This document shows positions 24,151 through 32,292 of a DNA stretch of 64,000 nucleotides, in pieces; within the stretch, counting starts at the first letter, position 1, and each line of letters begins with the position of its first letter. The stretch is taken from assembly GCF_900102345.1 (NCBI RefSeq), contig NZ_FNKB01000001.1, forward strand, positions 806,001 to 870,000, written 5' to 3'. The translations under genes and the position numbers were made by a program. The notes beneath the pieces were generated by a model, which saw only the letters and a list, made by a program, of their open reading frames with translations, ran no database searches and was not told where the DNA came from. This DNA comes from Leucobacter chromiiresistens. GTDB taxonomy: Bacteria > Actinomycetota > Actinomycetes > Actinomycetales > Microbacteriaceae.

Positions 24151-25623
24151 TCAGCTCCGGCGCGAAACCGCTTCGTCGGCTGCGGGGATCCCGTCGCCGG
24201 TGCGGATGCCGTCGTCGATCGCGTCGGTCGCGGCGGCCGCGTCGGCGGCGCGCTCGGCCTCGACGTCGCGGTTGTCGAAGGCGAGCCCCTGGCGCGGCGC
24301 GTTGTACAGGTCGAGATCGATGATGCCCTCGCGCTTCGCGACGAGCGCGGGAACGAGCGCCTGGCCGGCCACGTTGACCGCGGTGCGGCCCATGTCGATG
24401 ATCGGATCGACCGCGAGCAGCAGCCCCACGCCCTCGAGCGGCAGTCCGAGCGTCGACAGCGTGAGCGTCAGCATGACGGTCGCGCCGGTCGTGCCCGCGG
24501 TCGCGGCCGAACCGACCACCGAGACGATGACGATCAGGAGGTACTGCACGATCGTCAGGTCGATGCCGAAGAACTGCGCGATGAAGATCGCGGCGACCGC
24601 CGGGTAGATCGCGGCGCAGCCGTCCATCTTGGTCGTCGCGCCGAGCGGCACGGCGAACGACGCGTAGCCGCGCGGCACGCCGAGATTGCGCTCGGTGACG
24701 CGCTGCGTGAGGGGCAGCGTGCCGATCGACGAGCGGCTCACGAAGCCGAGCTGCACCGCCGGCCACACGCCCGAGAAGTACTGCTTCACGGAGAGGCCGT
24801 GCGTCTTCACGAGAATCGGGTACACCACGAAGAGCACGATGGCGAGCCCGAGGTACAGCACGCCCACGAACCAGGTGAGCGTGCCCATCTGGTTCCAGCC
24901 GTACTCGGCGACCGCGTTGCCGATGAGGCCGATGGTGCCGATCGGGGCGACGCGGATGATCCACCAGAGGACCTTCTGGATGATGGCGAGCGCCGATTCG
25001 GTGAGCGCGATGAAGGGCTCCGCCTTCTCGCCGATCTTCAGCGCCGCGATGCCGACGGCGACGGAGATCACGATGACCTGCAGCACGTTGAAGCTCGGGC
25101 TCGCCGACAGCGCGCCGCTGGCCGCGTCGACGCTGCCCGAGACTCCGAGCCCGAGGAAGTTCGCCGGCACGAGGCCGGTGAGGAAGTTCCACCAGGTGCC
25201 GACCGAGTCGGGCGCCTCGGGTGTCAGCGCCGTCTGCGACGCGGATGCGCCGGGCTGCAGCGTGATGCCGAGCACGATGCCGATGGTCACCGCGATGAGC
25301 GCGGTGATCGCGAACCAGAGGAGGGTCTGACCGGCGAGTCGGGCGGCGTTCGTCACCTTGCGGAGGCCGACGATGCTCGACACGATCGCGGTGAAGACCA
25401 GGGGGATCACGGCGGCGCGGAGCAGCGACACGTAGCTGCTGCCGATGGTGGCGAGCGTGGCGTGCAGCCCGTTGGGGTTGCCGGCCGCGTCGGGTCCGAT
25501 CGACATGGCGATGCCGCCGAGCACGAGGCCGATGACGAGCGCGGCGAGGATCTGCCAGCCGAACGACGTCATCCAGCGCGGGAGCCGGTGCGCCCGCTTC
25601 GGGGCGGCCTGAGGTGCAGACAC
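24151..25623 (-). CDS. Dicarboxylate/amino acid:cation symporter (DAACS family)
   Basis: About 490 residues with eight membrane segments and two re-entrant loops. Family motifs are visible: SRSSIGTLPLT (first serine-rich hairpin), GATTKMDGCAAIYP (the NMDGT region, here KMDGC) and DPIIDMGRTAVNVAGQ in the last segment. DAACS proteins take up glutamate, C4-dicarboxylates, serine or threonine with sodium or protons. GTG 25623 is chosen because AAGGA lies upstream and the protein then starts just before the first membrane segment. The C-terminal tail is long and Ala/Asp-rich. The exact substrate cannot be told. Confidence 0.88.
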   Translation of the reverse strand: MSAPQAAPKRAHRLPRWMTSFGWQILAALVIGLVLGGIAMSIGPDAAGNPNGLHATLATIGSSYVSLLRAAVIPLVFTAIVSSIVGLRKVTNAARLAGQTLLWFAITALIAVTIGIVLGITLQPGASASQTALTPEAPDSVGTWWNFLTGLVPANFLGLGVSGSVDAASGALSASPSFNVLQVIVISVAVGIAALKIGEKAEPFIALTESALAIIQKVLWWIIRVAPIGTIGLIGNAVAEYGWNQMGTLTWFVGVLYLGLAIVLFVVYPILVKTHGLSVKQYFSGVWPAVQLGFVSRSSIGTLPLTQRVTERNLGVPRGYASFAVPLGATTKMDGCAAIYPAVAAIFIAQFFGIDLTIVQYLLIVIVSVVGSAATAGTTGATVMLTLTLSTLGLPLEGVGLLLAVDPIIDMGRTAVNVAGQALVPALVAKREGIIDLDLYNAPRQGLAFDNRDVEAERAADAAAATDAIDDGIRTGDGIPAADEAVSRRS

Positions 25624-25790
25624 GGTGATGAGTCCTTTCGAGAGGGGCGGCGGGGATCGCGCGAGCGGTGCGGCACGGCCGACGCGGTCGGCGTGCGTCT
25701 CGGTTCCCCGGAACCCCGACAGCTTAGCAAAATCATTCGGTTGCTGAATGTCTGTCATTACGCATTGTGTGGATCCGTGAGGCAGGCGGG

Positions 25791-25913
25791 TGCGGTCGTC
25801 TGCGGTCGGCTGCGGTCGTCTGCGCTCATCTGCGGTCGTCGGCGCAGCGGGGTCGGTTGCGGAGGGTGTCGCCGGGTGACGGGACGCCGACACGCTCCCG
25901 AAACGACCCCGCT
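25791..25913. repeat. 5 x 10-bp tandem repeat abutting palindrome family copy C
   Basis: Five 10-bp units of consensus TGCGGTCGTC at 25791-25840, then a 5-base gap, then an imperfect palindrome 25846-25913. Its outer arms are AGCGGGGTCG and CGACCCCGCT; the right arm read backwards continues TTTCGGGAGCGTGTCGG, as in copies A and B. Confidence 0.75.
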
Positions 25914-25970
25914 CCGGAGGGCGCCGCCCCCGCCGCGCCCGGCGCGCCCCCCTCCGTGCCCCCGCTCGGG

Positions 25971-25976
25971 TACGCT
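25971..25976 (+). promoter_or_regulatory. -10 hexamer TACGCT of yajQ
   Basis: Ends 6 bases before ATG 25983, so the message is predicted to be leaderless. Confidence 0.55.
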
Positions 25977-25982
25977 GGGCGC

Positions 25983-26471
25983 ATGGCTGATTCTTCGTTT
26001 GACGTGGTGAGCAAGATCGACGCGATGGAGGTCGAGAACGCGGTGAACCAGGCCCGCAAGGAGGTCGAGCAGCGCTACGACTTCAAGGGCGTCGGTGCCG
26101 ACGTCTCGCTCTCCGGCGAGAAGATCCAGATCAAGGCGAACACGGAGGAGCGCACGAACGCCGTGCTCGACGTGCTGCACTCGAAGTTCATCAAGCGCGG
26201 GCTGTCGCTCAAGGCGCTCGACACCGGGGAGCCGTACGCGAGCGGCAAGGAGTACCGCATCGATGCTCAGCTGAAGGAGGGCATCGACCAGGCGACGGCG
26301 AAGAAGCTCAACAAGCTGATCCGCGACGAGGGCCCGAAGGGCGTGAAGTCGCAGATCCAGGGCGACGAACTGCGCGTCTCGTCGAAGAGCCGCGACGACC
26401 TGCAGGCGACGATGGCGCTGCTCAAGGGCGCCGACATCGAGGTCGCCCTGCAGTTCGTCAACTACCGCTGA
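25983..26471 (+). CDS. yajQ: YajQ-family nucleotide-binding protein (UPF0234)
   Basis: A 162-residue, well conserved small protein ([50 protein letters not shown]). It is built of two ferredoxin-like halves. Members bind RNA or cyclic-di-GMP, and the biological role is still unsettled. The length matches the family exactly. It is expressed from its own apparent leaderless promoter and is followed closely by the DUF3151 gene. Confidence 0.93.
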   Translation: MADSSFDVVSKIDAMEVENAVNQARKEVEQRYDFKGVGADVSLSGEKIQIKANTEERTNAVLDVLHSKFIKRGLSLKALDTGEPYASGKEYRIDAQLKEGIDQATAKKLNKLIRDEGPKGVKSQIQGDELRVSSKSRDDLQATMALLKGADIEVALQFVNYR

Positions 26472-26489
26472 GCGCCGCCGCGCCACCGC

Positions 26490-26495
26490 TACACT
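26490..26495 (+). promoter_or_regulatory. -10 hexamer TACACT of the DUF3151 gene
   Basis: There are ATG codons at 26499 and 26502. The 6-base spacing favours the second, which gives MIGANLLEPE. Confidence 0.5.
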
Positions 26496-26501
26496 GACAT
26501 G

Positions 26502-26918
26502 ATGATCGGCGCGAACCTGCTCGAACCCGAACCCACGCTCCTGCCCGAAGACACCGCGGTGTCGCAGGCGCTCGCGTCGTCGCGAGACCTCGAATCCGTC
26601 GTGCGCGAGCACCCGGAGTCGCCGCTCGTCTGGGCGCTGCTCGCCGACGCCGCCGACGCCGAGGGCGGCGAGATCGAGGCCTACGCCTTCGCCCGCGTGG
26701 GGTACCACCGCGGTCTCGACGCGCTGCGGAAGGCCGGCTGGCGCGGTGCGGGCCCGGTGCCCTGGTCGCACGAGCCCAACCGCGGCGTGCTGCGCGCGCT
26801 CTTCGCGCTGCGCCGCGCCGCCGCGCGCATCGGCGAGACGAACGAGGTGGATCGGCTCACCGAGTTCCTCGACGGCGCCGACCCGCAGGCGATCGCCGCG
26901 ATCGAGGCGAGCCGCTGA
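26502..26918 (+). CDS. DUF3151 family protein
   Basis: 138 residues of unknown function (GANLLEPEPTLLPED, VVREHPESPLVWALLADAA, then YAFARVGYHRGLDALRKAGWRG). The helical, TPR-like pattern and these motifs match the actinobacterial DUF3151 family, typically found next to purA as here. No membrane segment or signal is visible. The stop region contains a 13-base direct duplication (GGCGAGCCGCTGA at 26906-26918 and 26920-26932), the first copy of which includes the stop codon. Confidence 0.8.
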   Translation: MIGANLLEPEPTLLPEDTAVSQALASSRDLESVVREHPESPLVWALLADAADAEGGEIEAYAFARVGYHRGLDALRKAGWRGAGPVPWSHEPNRGVLRALFALRRAAARIGETNEVDRLTEFLDGADPQAIAAIEASR

Positions 26919-27018
26919 GGGCGAGCCGCTGACGCACCGCGGTTGCGTCGCGCGGCTGCGCCCCGCGCGTCGCGCGTCGCGTCGACAGCCCGCCCGCCGG
27001 GAGACCGCCGCCCTTCGC

Positions 27019-27024
27019 TAGACT
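27019..27024 (+). promoter_or_regulatory. -10 hexamer TAGACT of purA
   Basis: Start of transcription expected near 27031. It is followed by the ribosome site AAGGAAGGGG (27047-27056) before ATG 27062, so purA has a short leader, unlike its leaderless neighbours. Confidence 0.45.
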
Positions 27025-27061
27025 GACCCGGTACGTGCCGTTGTCGAAGGAAGGGGCTGAA

Positions 27062-28348
27062 ATGCCCGCAGTGCTCATCACCGGTGCCCAGTGGGGCGAT
27101 GAGGGGAAGGGTCGGGCGACCGACCTCCTCGGCAGCCGCGTCGACTACGTCGTCAAGTTCAACGGCGGCAACAACGCCGGCCACACCGTCGTCGTGGGGT
27201 CCGAGAAGTACGCGCTGCACCTGCTGCCCTCCGGCATTCTGACGCCCGGCGTCACCCCCGTGATCTCGAACGGCGTCGTCGTCGATCTCGAAGTGCTGCG
27301 CGGCGAGCTGGAGGCGCTCGGCGGCCGCGGCGTCGACGTCTCGCGCCTCAAGGTGAGCGCGAACGCCCACGTCATCACGGCGTACCACCGCACGCTCGAC
27401 AAGGTGACGGAGCGGTTCCTCGGCAAGCGCCAGATCGGCACCACGGGCCGGGGGATCGGCCCCGCCTACGCCGACAAGATCAACCGCGTCGGCATCCGCA
27501 TCCAAGACATCTTCGACGAGGGCATCCTGCGTCAGAAGGTGGAGGCGGCGCTCGACTTCAAGAACCAGGTGCTCGTCAAGATCTACAACCGTCGCGCCAT
27601 CTCGGCCGACGAGGTCGTGGAAGACCTGCTCGGCTACCGCGAGATGCTCGAGCCGATGGTGTGCGACACCGGGCTGCTGCTGCACGAGGCGATGCAGGCG
27701 GAGAAGACGGTGCTCTTCGAGGCCGGCCAGGCGACGATGCTCGACATCGATCACGGCACCTACCCGTTCGTCACCTCGTCGAACGCGACGGCGGGCGGTG
27801 CGAGCACCGGCTCCGGGCTGCCGCCCCACGCGCTCGACCGCGTGATCTCCGTCATCAAGGCATACACCACGCGCGTGGGCGCCGGGCCCTTCCCGACCGA
27901 GCTCTTCGACGAGTCGGGCGAGTACCTGCGCAAGCAGGGCTTCGAGTTCGGCACCACCACCGGGCGGCCGCGCCGGTGCGGCTGGTACGACGCGCCGATG
28001 GCGCGCTACGCCGCCCGCATCAACGGCGTCACCGACTTCGTGCTCACCAAGCTCGACGTGCTCTCGGGCCTCGAGACGATTCCCGTCTGCGTCGCCTACG
28101 ACGTCAACGGCGTGCGGCACGACGAGATGCCGGTCAACCAGAGCGACTTCCATCACGCGAAGCCGATCTACGAGGAGTTCCCGGGGTGGAACGAGGACAT
28201 CTCGGGGGCGCGCCGCTTCGAGGATCTGCCGAAGAACGCCCAGGACTACATCGTCGCCCTCGAGGGGATGAGCGGATCGCGCATCTCGGCCGTCGGCGTG
28301 GGCCCCGAGCGCGAGCAGGTCGTGGTGCTGCACGACCTGCTGGGCTGA
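27062..28348 (+). CDS. purA: Adenylosuccinate synthetase
   Basis: 428 residues. It makes adenylosuccinate from IMP, aspartate and GTP, the first step from IMP to AMP. Motifs: [15 protein letters not shown] near the N-terminus (GTP P-loop and catalytic Asp), [25 protein letters not shown], and [13 protein letters not shown] near residue 300. ATG 27062 follows a strong AAGGAAGGGG ribosome site, so the longer in-frame extension to GTG 27035 is not needed. A chorismate mutase gene follows after 14 bases and is probably co-transcribed. Confidence 0.97.
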   Translation: MPAVLITGAQWGDEGKGRATDLLGSRVDYVVKFNGGNNAGHTVVVGSEKYALHLLPSGILTPGVTPVISNGVVVDLEVLRGELEALGGRGVDVSRLKVSANAHVITAYHRTLDKVTERFLGKRQIGTTGRGIGPAYADKINRVGIRIQDIFDEGILRQKVEAALDFKNQVLVKIYNRRAISADEVVEDLLGYREMLEPMVCDTGLLLHEAMQAEKTVLFEAGQATMLDIDHGTYPFVTSSNATAGGASTGSGLPPHALDRVISVIKAYTTRVGAGPFPTELFDESGEYLRKQGFEFGTTTGRPRRCGWYDAPMARYAARINGVTDFVLTKLDVLSGLETIPVCVAYDVNGVRHDEMPVNQSDFHHAKPIYEEFPGWNEDISGARRFEDLPKNAQDYIVALEGMSGSRISAVGVGPEREQVVVLHDLLG

Positions 28349-28362
28349 GCGGAGGATCGCGC

Positions 28363-28665
28363 ATGAGCGAGCCGACGCCCCTCGAGCGCCTCGACCGGCT
28401 GCGGTCGAGCATCGACAACATCGATGCGGCACTGGTGCACATGCTCGCCGAGCGGTTCCGCTGCACGCAGGAGGTCGGGCGCTTGAAGGCGGAGCACGAG
28501 ATGCCCGCCGCCGATCCCGCGCGCGAGGCCCGTCAGATCGATCGACTGCGCACCCTCGCCGAGGAGGCGCATCTCGACCCCGAGTTCGCGGAGAAGTGGT
28601 TCAACTTCGTCGTGGCCGAGGTCATTCAGCACCACACGCAGATCGCCGACGAGCACAAGGCGTAA
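28363..28665 (+). CDS. Chorismate mutase, AroQ (AroH-independent helical) type
   Basis: A 100-residue all-helical chorismate mutase: LDRLRSSIDNIDAALVHMLAERFRCTQEVG then LKAEHEMPAADPAREARQID, with the conserved arginines and lysine of the AroQ active site (R in the first helix, K in LKAEH). It converts chorismate to prephenate for phenylalanine and tyrosine. There is no dehydratase or dehydrogenase domain, so it is the monofunctional form common in actinobacteria. GGAGGA lies 6 bases before the ATG. It is followed by a hairpin shared with the convergent fdhA. Confidence 0.9.
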   Translation: MSEPTPLERLDRLRSSIDNIDAALVHMLAERFRCTQEVGRLKAEHEMPAADPAREARQIDRLRTLAEEAHLDPEFAEKWFNFVVAEVIQHHTQIADEHKA

Positions 28666-28675
28666 CCGGCGCGCG

Positions 28676-28711
28676 GCGCCGGGCCCGCGGCGAACCGCGA
28701 GCCCGGCGCCG
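28676..28711. terminator. Bidirectional terminator between chorismate mutase and fdhA
   Basis: 16-bp stem with one mismatch (GGCGCCGGGCCCGCGG and CCGCGAGCCCGGCGCC) and a CGAA tetraloop, between convergent genes. Confidence 0.75.
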
Positions 28712-28719
28712 CCGCTGCG

Positions 28720-29931
28720 TCACGACACCATGCCGTGCGGGTCGATCACGAACTTCTGCGCGGCGCCCGCATCGAACTGCGCGTAGCCCTCGGCGGCCTC
28801 GTCGAGTCCGATGGTGGTGGCGCCCACCGCCTGCGCGATGTGGGCGCGATCCGCGAGGATCAGGTTCATCAGCTGCCGGTTGTACTTCTTCACGGGGCAC
28901 TGGCCGGTGACGAAGCGGTGCGATTTCGCCCAGCCGAGGCCGAGGCGCACGCCGATCTGGCCGTGCTTCGCCGCCTCGTCGACCGCCCCAGGGTCTCCCG
29001 TCACGTACAGCCCGGGGATGCCGAGCGACGCGCCCGCCCGGGCGACGTTCATCACGTCGTTCAGTACGGTCGCGGGCGCCTCGGCCGCGCCGTGGCCGTG
29101 GCCGCGCGCCTCGAAGCCGACGGCGTCGACCGCGGCGTCGACCTCGGGTTCGCCGACGATGTCGGCGATGATGTCTGCGAGGGCGTCCCCCTTCGACAGG
29201 TCGGCGGCGGCGCAGCCGAAGCTCTCCGCCTGCCGCAGCCGGTCGGCGTTCATATCGCCCACGATCACGGTCGCGGCGCCGAGCAGCTGCGCCGAGTAGG
29301 CCGCGGCGAGCCCGACGGGGCCGGCGCCGGCGACGTAGACGGTGGAGCCGGTCGTGACGCCCGCCGATACGGCGCCGTGGTAGCCGGTCGGGAAGATGTC
29401 GGAGAGCATCGTCAGGTCGAGGATCTTCTCGAGCGCCTCGTCGCGGTCGGGGAACTTCAGCAGGTTGAAGTCGGCGTAGGGGATCATGACGTACTCGGCC
29501 TGCCCGCCGAGCCAACCGCCCATATCGACGTACCCGTACGCCGCGCCCGCCCGCGCCGGGTTGACGTTGAGGCAGATGCCGGTCTGACCCTCGTTGCACA
29601 TGCGGCAGCGGCCGCACGCGATGTTGAAGGGCACGGAGCAGATGTCGCCGACCTGATGGAAGAGCACGTCGTCGCCGATCTCCACGACCTCGCCGGTGAT
29701 CTCGTGGCCGAGGGTCTGGCCGACGGGCGCCGTCGTGCGGCCGCGCACCATGTGCTGGTCGCTGCCGCAGATGTTGGTGGTGACCAGCTTGAGGATGACG
29801 GCGTGGGGCGCGGATCGCTTGATGCCGAGGCCCTCGGCCACCTCCTGCGGCAGTTCGAGTGTCGGATAGTCGAAGTGCTCGACGGCGACTTCGCCCGGAC
29901 CCTTGTAGACGACGATTCGGTTGCCTGACAT
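28720..29931 (-). CDS. fdhA: Glutathione-independent formaldehyde dehydrogenase-like zinc enzyme
   Basis: 403 residues of the zinc alcohol dehydrogenase family, closest to FdhA/PdhA: N-terminal NRIVVYKGPGEVAVE, catalytic zinc site TTNICGSDQHMVRGR and GHEITGEV, structural zinc cluster CGRCRMCNEGQTGIC, Rossmann motif VYVAGAGPVGLAAA, and the FdhA-specific C-terminal FVTGQCPVKKYNR. It oxidises formaldehyde with NAD+ without added thiol. It is divergent from an AraC-type regulator, its likely activator. The frame is open far upstream, but ATG 29931 gives the family N-terminus with GGAG before it. Confidence 0.9.
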   Translation of the reverse strand: MSGNRIVVYKGPGEVAVEHFDYPTLELPQEVAEGLGIKRSAPHAVILKLVTTNICGSDQHMVRGRTTAPVGQTLGHEITGEVVEIGDDVLFHQVGDICSVPFNIACGRCRMCNEGQTGICLNVNPARAGAAYGYVDMGGWLGGQAEYVMIPYADFNLLKFPDRDEALEKILDLTMLSDIFPTGYHGAVSAGVTTGSTVYVAGAGPVGLAAAYSAQLLGAATVIVGDMNADRLRQAESFGCAAADLSKGDALADIIADIVGEPEVDAAVDAVGFEARGHGHGAAEAPATVLNDVMNVARAGASLGIPGLYVTGDPGAVDEAAKHGQIGVRLGLGWAKSHRFVTGQCPVKKYNRQLMNLILADRAHIAQAVGATTIGLDEAAEGYAQFDAGAAQKFVIDPHGMVS

Positions 29932-29972
29932 GGAGACTCCATTCTGACGGGGCGCTGCGCTGCGCCGCTCGG

Positions 29973-30004
29973 TACCGTGTAGCATCACCGGTAGCACCAC
30001 GGTA
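29973..30004. promoter_or_regulatory. Inverted repeat in the fdhA/AraC divergent region
   Basis: TACCGTG (29973-29979) and CACGGTA (29998-30004) form a 7-bp inverted repeat; between them GTAGCA is repeated directly. TAGCAT at 29980-29985 could be a rightward -10. A plausible AraC-regulator site. Confidence 0.35.
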
Positions 30005-30135
30005 GGGCACCGGACTCCGGTCGGCATGTGCCGCCTCTGCAAGAGCATTGGCCGTATCTGCGCGGGTGGCTCGGCGTCGGCCCGGTGCGGGATGACGGGT
30101 TGCACCGAGCTGTGTCGAGGCGCCGGGGGATGCCA

Positions 30136-31056
30136 ATGGAGCTGCTGAGTGTTCGAGGAGTCGACGCGTGGCAGCGCGTCGCGAGCCGCATGTTCGTGCC
30201 GCTCCAGTGCCGGGGCGACGGGTCGCGCTTCTCGGCCCGCGTCGCGCAGCGCCGCATCTCGCCCTCGATGTGGGTGAGCCGGGTCTCGTTCGACGCGCAC
30301 GAGGCGGAGCGGCCGCGTGCGCTGGTCGAGGCCGACGCCACCGATCATCTGCTCGTCATGATGCAGTTGCGGGGTGCGTGGACGCTGTCGCAGCGGGGGC
30401 GCGGCGCGCGCCTCGGCGCCGGGTCCATCGCGTTCGTCGACGCCGGCGAGCCGTACCGCATGTCGGTGCCGACGCGCGGCCAGGATCTCATCGTGCTGCA
30501 GCTCACGCGGGAGTCGCTCGGGCTCTCGGATCGCGCGATCGGGGAGTCGGTGGCCCGGGCGACCGGGGCCGCGGTGCCCGGCCAGGCGGCGCTGCGGGCG
30601 CTGCTGTTCAGCCTGCAGTCGAGCCAGCTCTCGCTCGATGCGCACGCGGGATCCGGCATCGCGCGTGCGGTGAGCGACACCCTGGCCGTGGTGATGCGCG
30701 CGCTGACGAGGGATGCGGCGCCCGAGGCGGATCGGCGGGCCCGGCTGGCGGTGCTGCAGCGGTGGCTGCGTGACCACTGCGCAGACCCGGGCGTCACCGT
30801 CGAGCGTCTGGCGGCGCACCACTTCCTGTCGGTGCGCCAGGTGCACGCGCTCTTCGCCGGCGCATCCGACTCGCCGGCGGCGTACCTGCGCCGTGTGCGG
30901 CTGAGCCGGGCCGCGGAGCTGCTCGAAGCGCGCGAGCGCAGCGGCCTGACGGTGCGGGCGATCGCCGAGGAGGCGGGCTACTCCGACTCGGCCGCCTTCA
31001 TCCGCGCCTTCACGCGGGCGTACGGCTGCTCGCCGACGCGCTGGCGCGCGGGGTAG
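30136..31056 (+). CDS. AraC-family transcriptional regulator
   Basis: About 306 residues. The N-terminal part (LVEADATDHLLVMMQLRGAW, LGAGSIAFVDAGEPYRM) is the AraC-binding-like ligand domain. The last 100 residues carry two helix-turn-helix motifs (TVERLAAHHFLSVRQVHALF and TVRAIAEEAGYSDSAAFIRA, then FTRAYGCSPTRWR). ATG 30136 follows GGGGG; a few in-frame upstream starts (30130, 30028) are possible. It is divergent from the formaldehyde dehydrogenase gene, so activation of fdhA by formaldehyde or a C1 source is a reasonable hypothesis, not shown. Confidence 0.87.
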   Translation: MELLSVRGVDAWQRVASRMFVPLQCRGDGSRFSARVAQRRISPSMWVSRVSFDAHEAERPRALVEADATDHLLVMMQLRGAWTLSQRGRGARLGAGSIAFVDAGEPYRMSVPTRGQDLIVLQLTRESLGLSDRAIGESVARATGAAVPGQAALRALLFSLQSSQLSLDAHAGSGIARAVSDTLAVVMRALTRDAAPEADRRARLAVLQRWLRDHCADPGVTVERLAAHHFLSVRQVHALFAGASDSPAAYLRRVRLSRAAELLEARERSGLTVRAIAEEAGYSDSAAFIRAFTRAYGCSPTRWRAG

Positions 31057-31077
31057 CGCGAGATACCGCGTTGCAAT

Positions 31078-31101
31078 CCATTCGAACATATGTTCGAATG
31101 G
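31078..31101. promoter_or_regulatory. LexA binding site (SOS box)
   Basis: A perfect 24-bp palindrome, CCATTCGAACATATGTTCGAATGG, whose core TCGAAC-ATAT-GTTCGA matches the actinobacterial/Gram-positive SOS box. It ends 4 bases before the start codon of the radical SAM gene and covers a TATGTT -10 (31089-31094), so LexA would block transcription directly. Confidence 0.88.
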
Positions 31102-31105
31102 TCGC

Positions 31106-32170
31106 ATGAGGTGGAGCGGGCAGACGATGGCGGCGCCGGAGGACGGGGTGCTCCCGGGGCTGGACGCAGCGCAGGTCGCGGCGGTGCCGGGGCACCTGCG
31201 CACCGTGCGCTCGCCGGAGTACGCGGGGATGGCGTTCCACGAGGTGCTGGCGAAGAGCGCCCTCAACCGGGTGCACGGCGATTCGTCGATGCCGTTCTCG
31301 TGGACGATCAACCCGTACCGGGGCTGCTCGCACGCCTGCGTGTACTGCTTCGCCCGCGGCTCGCACCGCTACCTCGAATTCGACACGGGGAAGGACTTCG
31401 ACGCGCAGATCGTCGTCAAGGTGAACGTGGCCGAAGTGCTCGGGCGTGAGCTCGCGCGGCCCGGCTGGGCGCGGGAGTGCGTCGCCCTCGGCACCAACAC
31501 CGACCCCTATCAGCGCGCGGAGGGGCGCTACCGCCTCATGCCGGGCATCATCACGGCGCTGGCCCGCAGCGGCACGCCGATGTCGATCCTGACGAAGGGC
31601 ACGCTGCTCAGGCGGGATCTGCCGCTGCTCGCCGAGGCGGGCGAGCGGGTGCCGGTCGAGCTCGCCATGTCGATCGCTGTGGGCGACCCCGAGTTGCAGC
31701 AGTCGATCGAGCCGGGCACCCCGACCACGCGCGCGCGACTGGACACGATCGCCGCCGCCCGCGATGCGGGGCTCGCGGCCGACGTCTTCCTGATGCCGGT
31801 GCTGCCCGGTCTCACCGACGGCCCGGATCAGCTCGACCGGCTGCTCCGCGACATCCGCGATGCGGGAGCGCGCTCCGTCGTCTACGGGGCGCTGCACCTG
31901 AGATCGCACGTGAAGCCCTGGTTCCTCGCCTGGCTCGAGCGCGAGCACCCCGAGCTGCTGCCGCGCTACCGCTCGCTGTTCCCCGGCGCCTCGAGCCGCG
32001 CACCGCAGGCGTACCGCATGGAGCTCGCTGCGCGCATCCGCCCGCTCATCGCGCGGTACGGGCTCGATCGCTCGGGCACCTCGCGCACCCGCACCCTGGC
32101 GCAGAACTCCGCTGCGCAGTCGGCCGCCGCTCAGTCGGCGCCGGGCGCTCCGGCGCCGACGCTCTTCTGA
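31106..32170 (+). CDS. Rv2578c-family radical SAM protein (SplB-like)
   Basis: 354 residues. The N-terminus MRWSGQ is the normal start of Rv2578c-type proteins. The radical SAM cluster motif is Cys74, Cys78, Cys81 in YRGCSHACVYCFARGSHRYL, and NPYRGC is typical of the spore-photoproduct-lyase-like (COG1533) group. Downstream GTNTDPYQRAEG and ILTKGTLLRRDLPLL are also family features. A DNA-damage function is suggested by the SOS box at the promoter; I recall Rv2578c itself being listed in the mycobacterial LexA regulon. The substrate is unknown. The C-terminus is a low-complexity Ala/Gln/Ser tail. Confidence 0.88.
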   Translation: MRWSGQTMAAPEDGVLPGLDAAQVAAVPGHLRTVRSPEYAGMAFHEVLAKSALNRVHGDSSMPFSWTINPYRGCSHACVYCFARGSHRYLEFDTGKDFDAQIVVKVNVAEVLGRELARPGWARECVALGTNTDPYQRAEGRYRLMPGIITALARSGTPMSILTKGTLLRRDLPLLAEAGERVPVELAMSIAVGDPELQQSIEPGTPTTRARLDTIAAARDAGLAADVFLMPVLPGLTDGPDQLDRLLRDIRDAGARSVVYGALHLRSHVKPWFLAWLEREHPELLPRYRSLFPGASSRAPQAYRMELAARIRPLIARYGLDRSGTSRTRTLAQNSAAQSAAAQSAPGAPAPTLF

Positions 32171-32180
32171 CCGCCGCTCG

Positions 32181-32292
32181 GCTCTGCCCGGCTCCGCCCG
32201 GCCCCGCCCGGCTCCGCCGAGCTCCGTCCCCTGAAGCGGGGTCACTTCTCGTGCGTGTCGGACGGGCGACAGGCACGAGAAGTGACCCCGCT
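32181..32292. repeat. 5 x 10-bp tandem repeat abutting palindrome family copy A
   Basis: Five 10-bp units (consensus GCTCCGCCCG) at 32181-32230, a 4-base gap, then a 58-bp near-perfect palindrome at 32235-32292. The outer arms are AGCGGGGTCACTTCTCGTGC and its complement, and after one mismatch an inner TGTCG/CGACA pairs. The stop codon of the convergent glycosylase-like gene lies inside the left arm. Confidence 0.9.

Larger units (their letters stand above)
25624..25982. other. 359-base intergenic region between the symporter and yajQ
   Basis: No gene seen. It holds the symporter promoter area (minus strand TTCAGC about 16 bases before TAAGCT, near 25750-25720), five 10-bp tandem repeats at 25791-25840, a diverged copy of the AGCGGGGTC palindrome family at 25846-25913, and the yajQ -10. 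Confidence 0.6.

Noticed and set aside
28720..31311. Extension of the formaldehyde dehydrogenase frame to 863 codons.
   Set aside because: The upstream part overlaps the divergent AraC gene, is Arg/Pro-rich without any family, and the enzyme starts normally at 29931 with a ribosome site.
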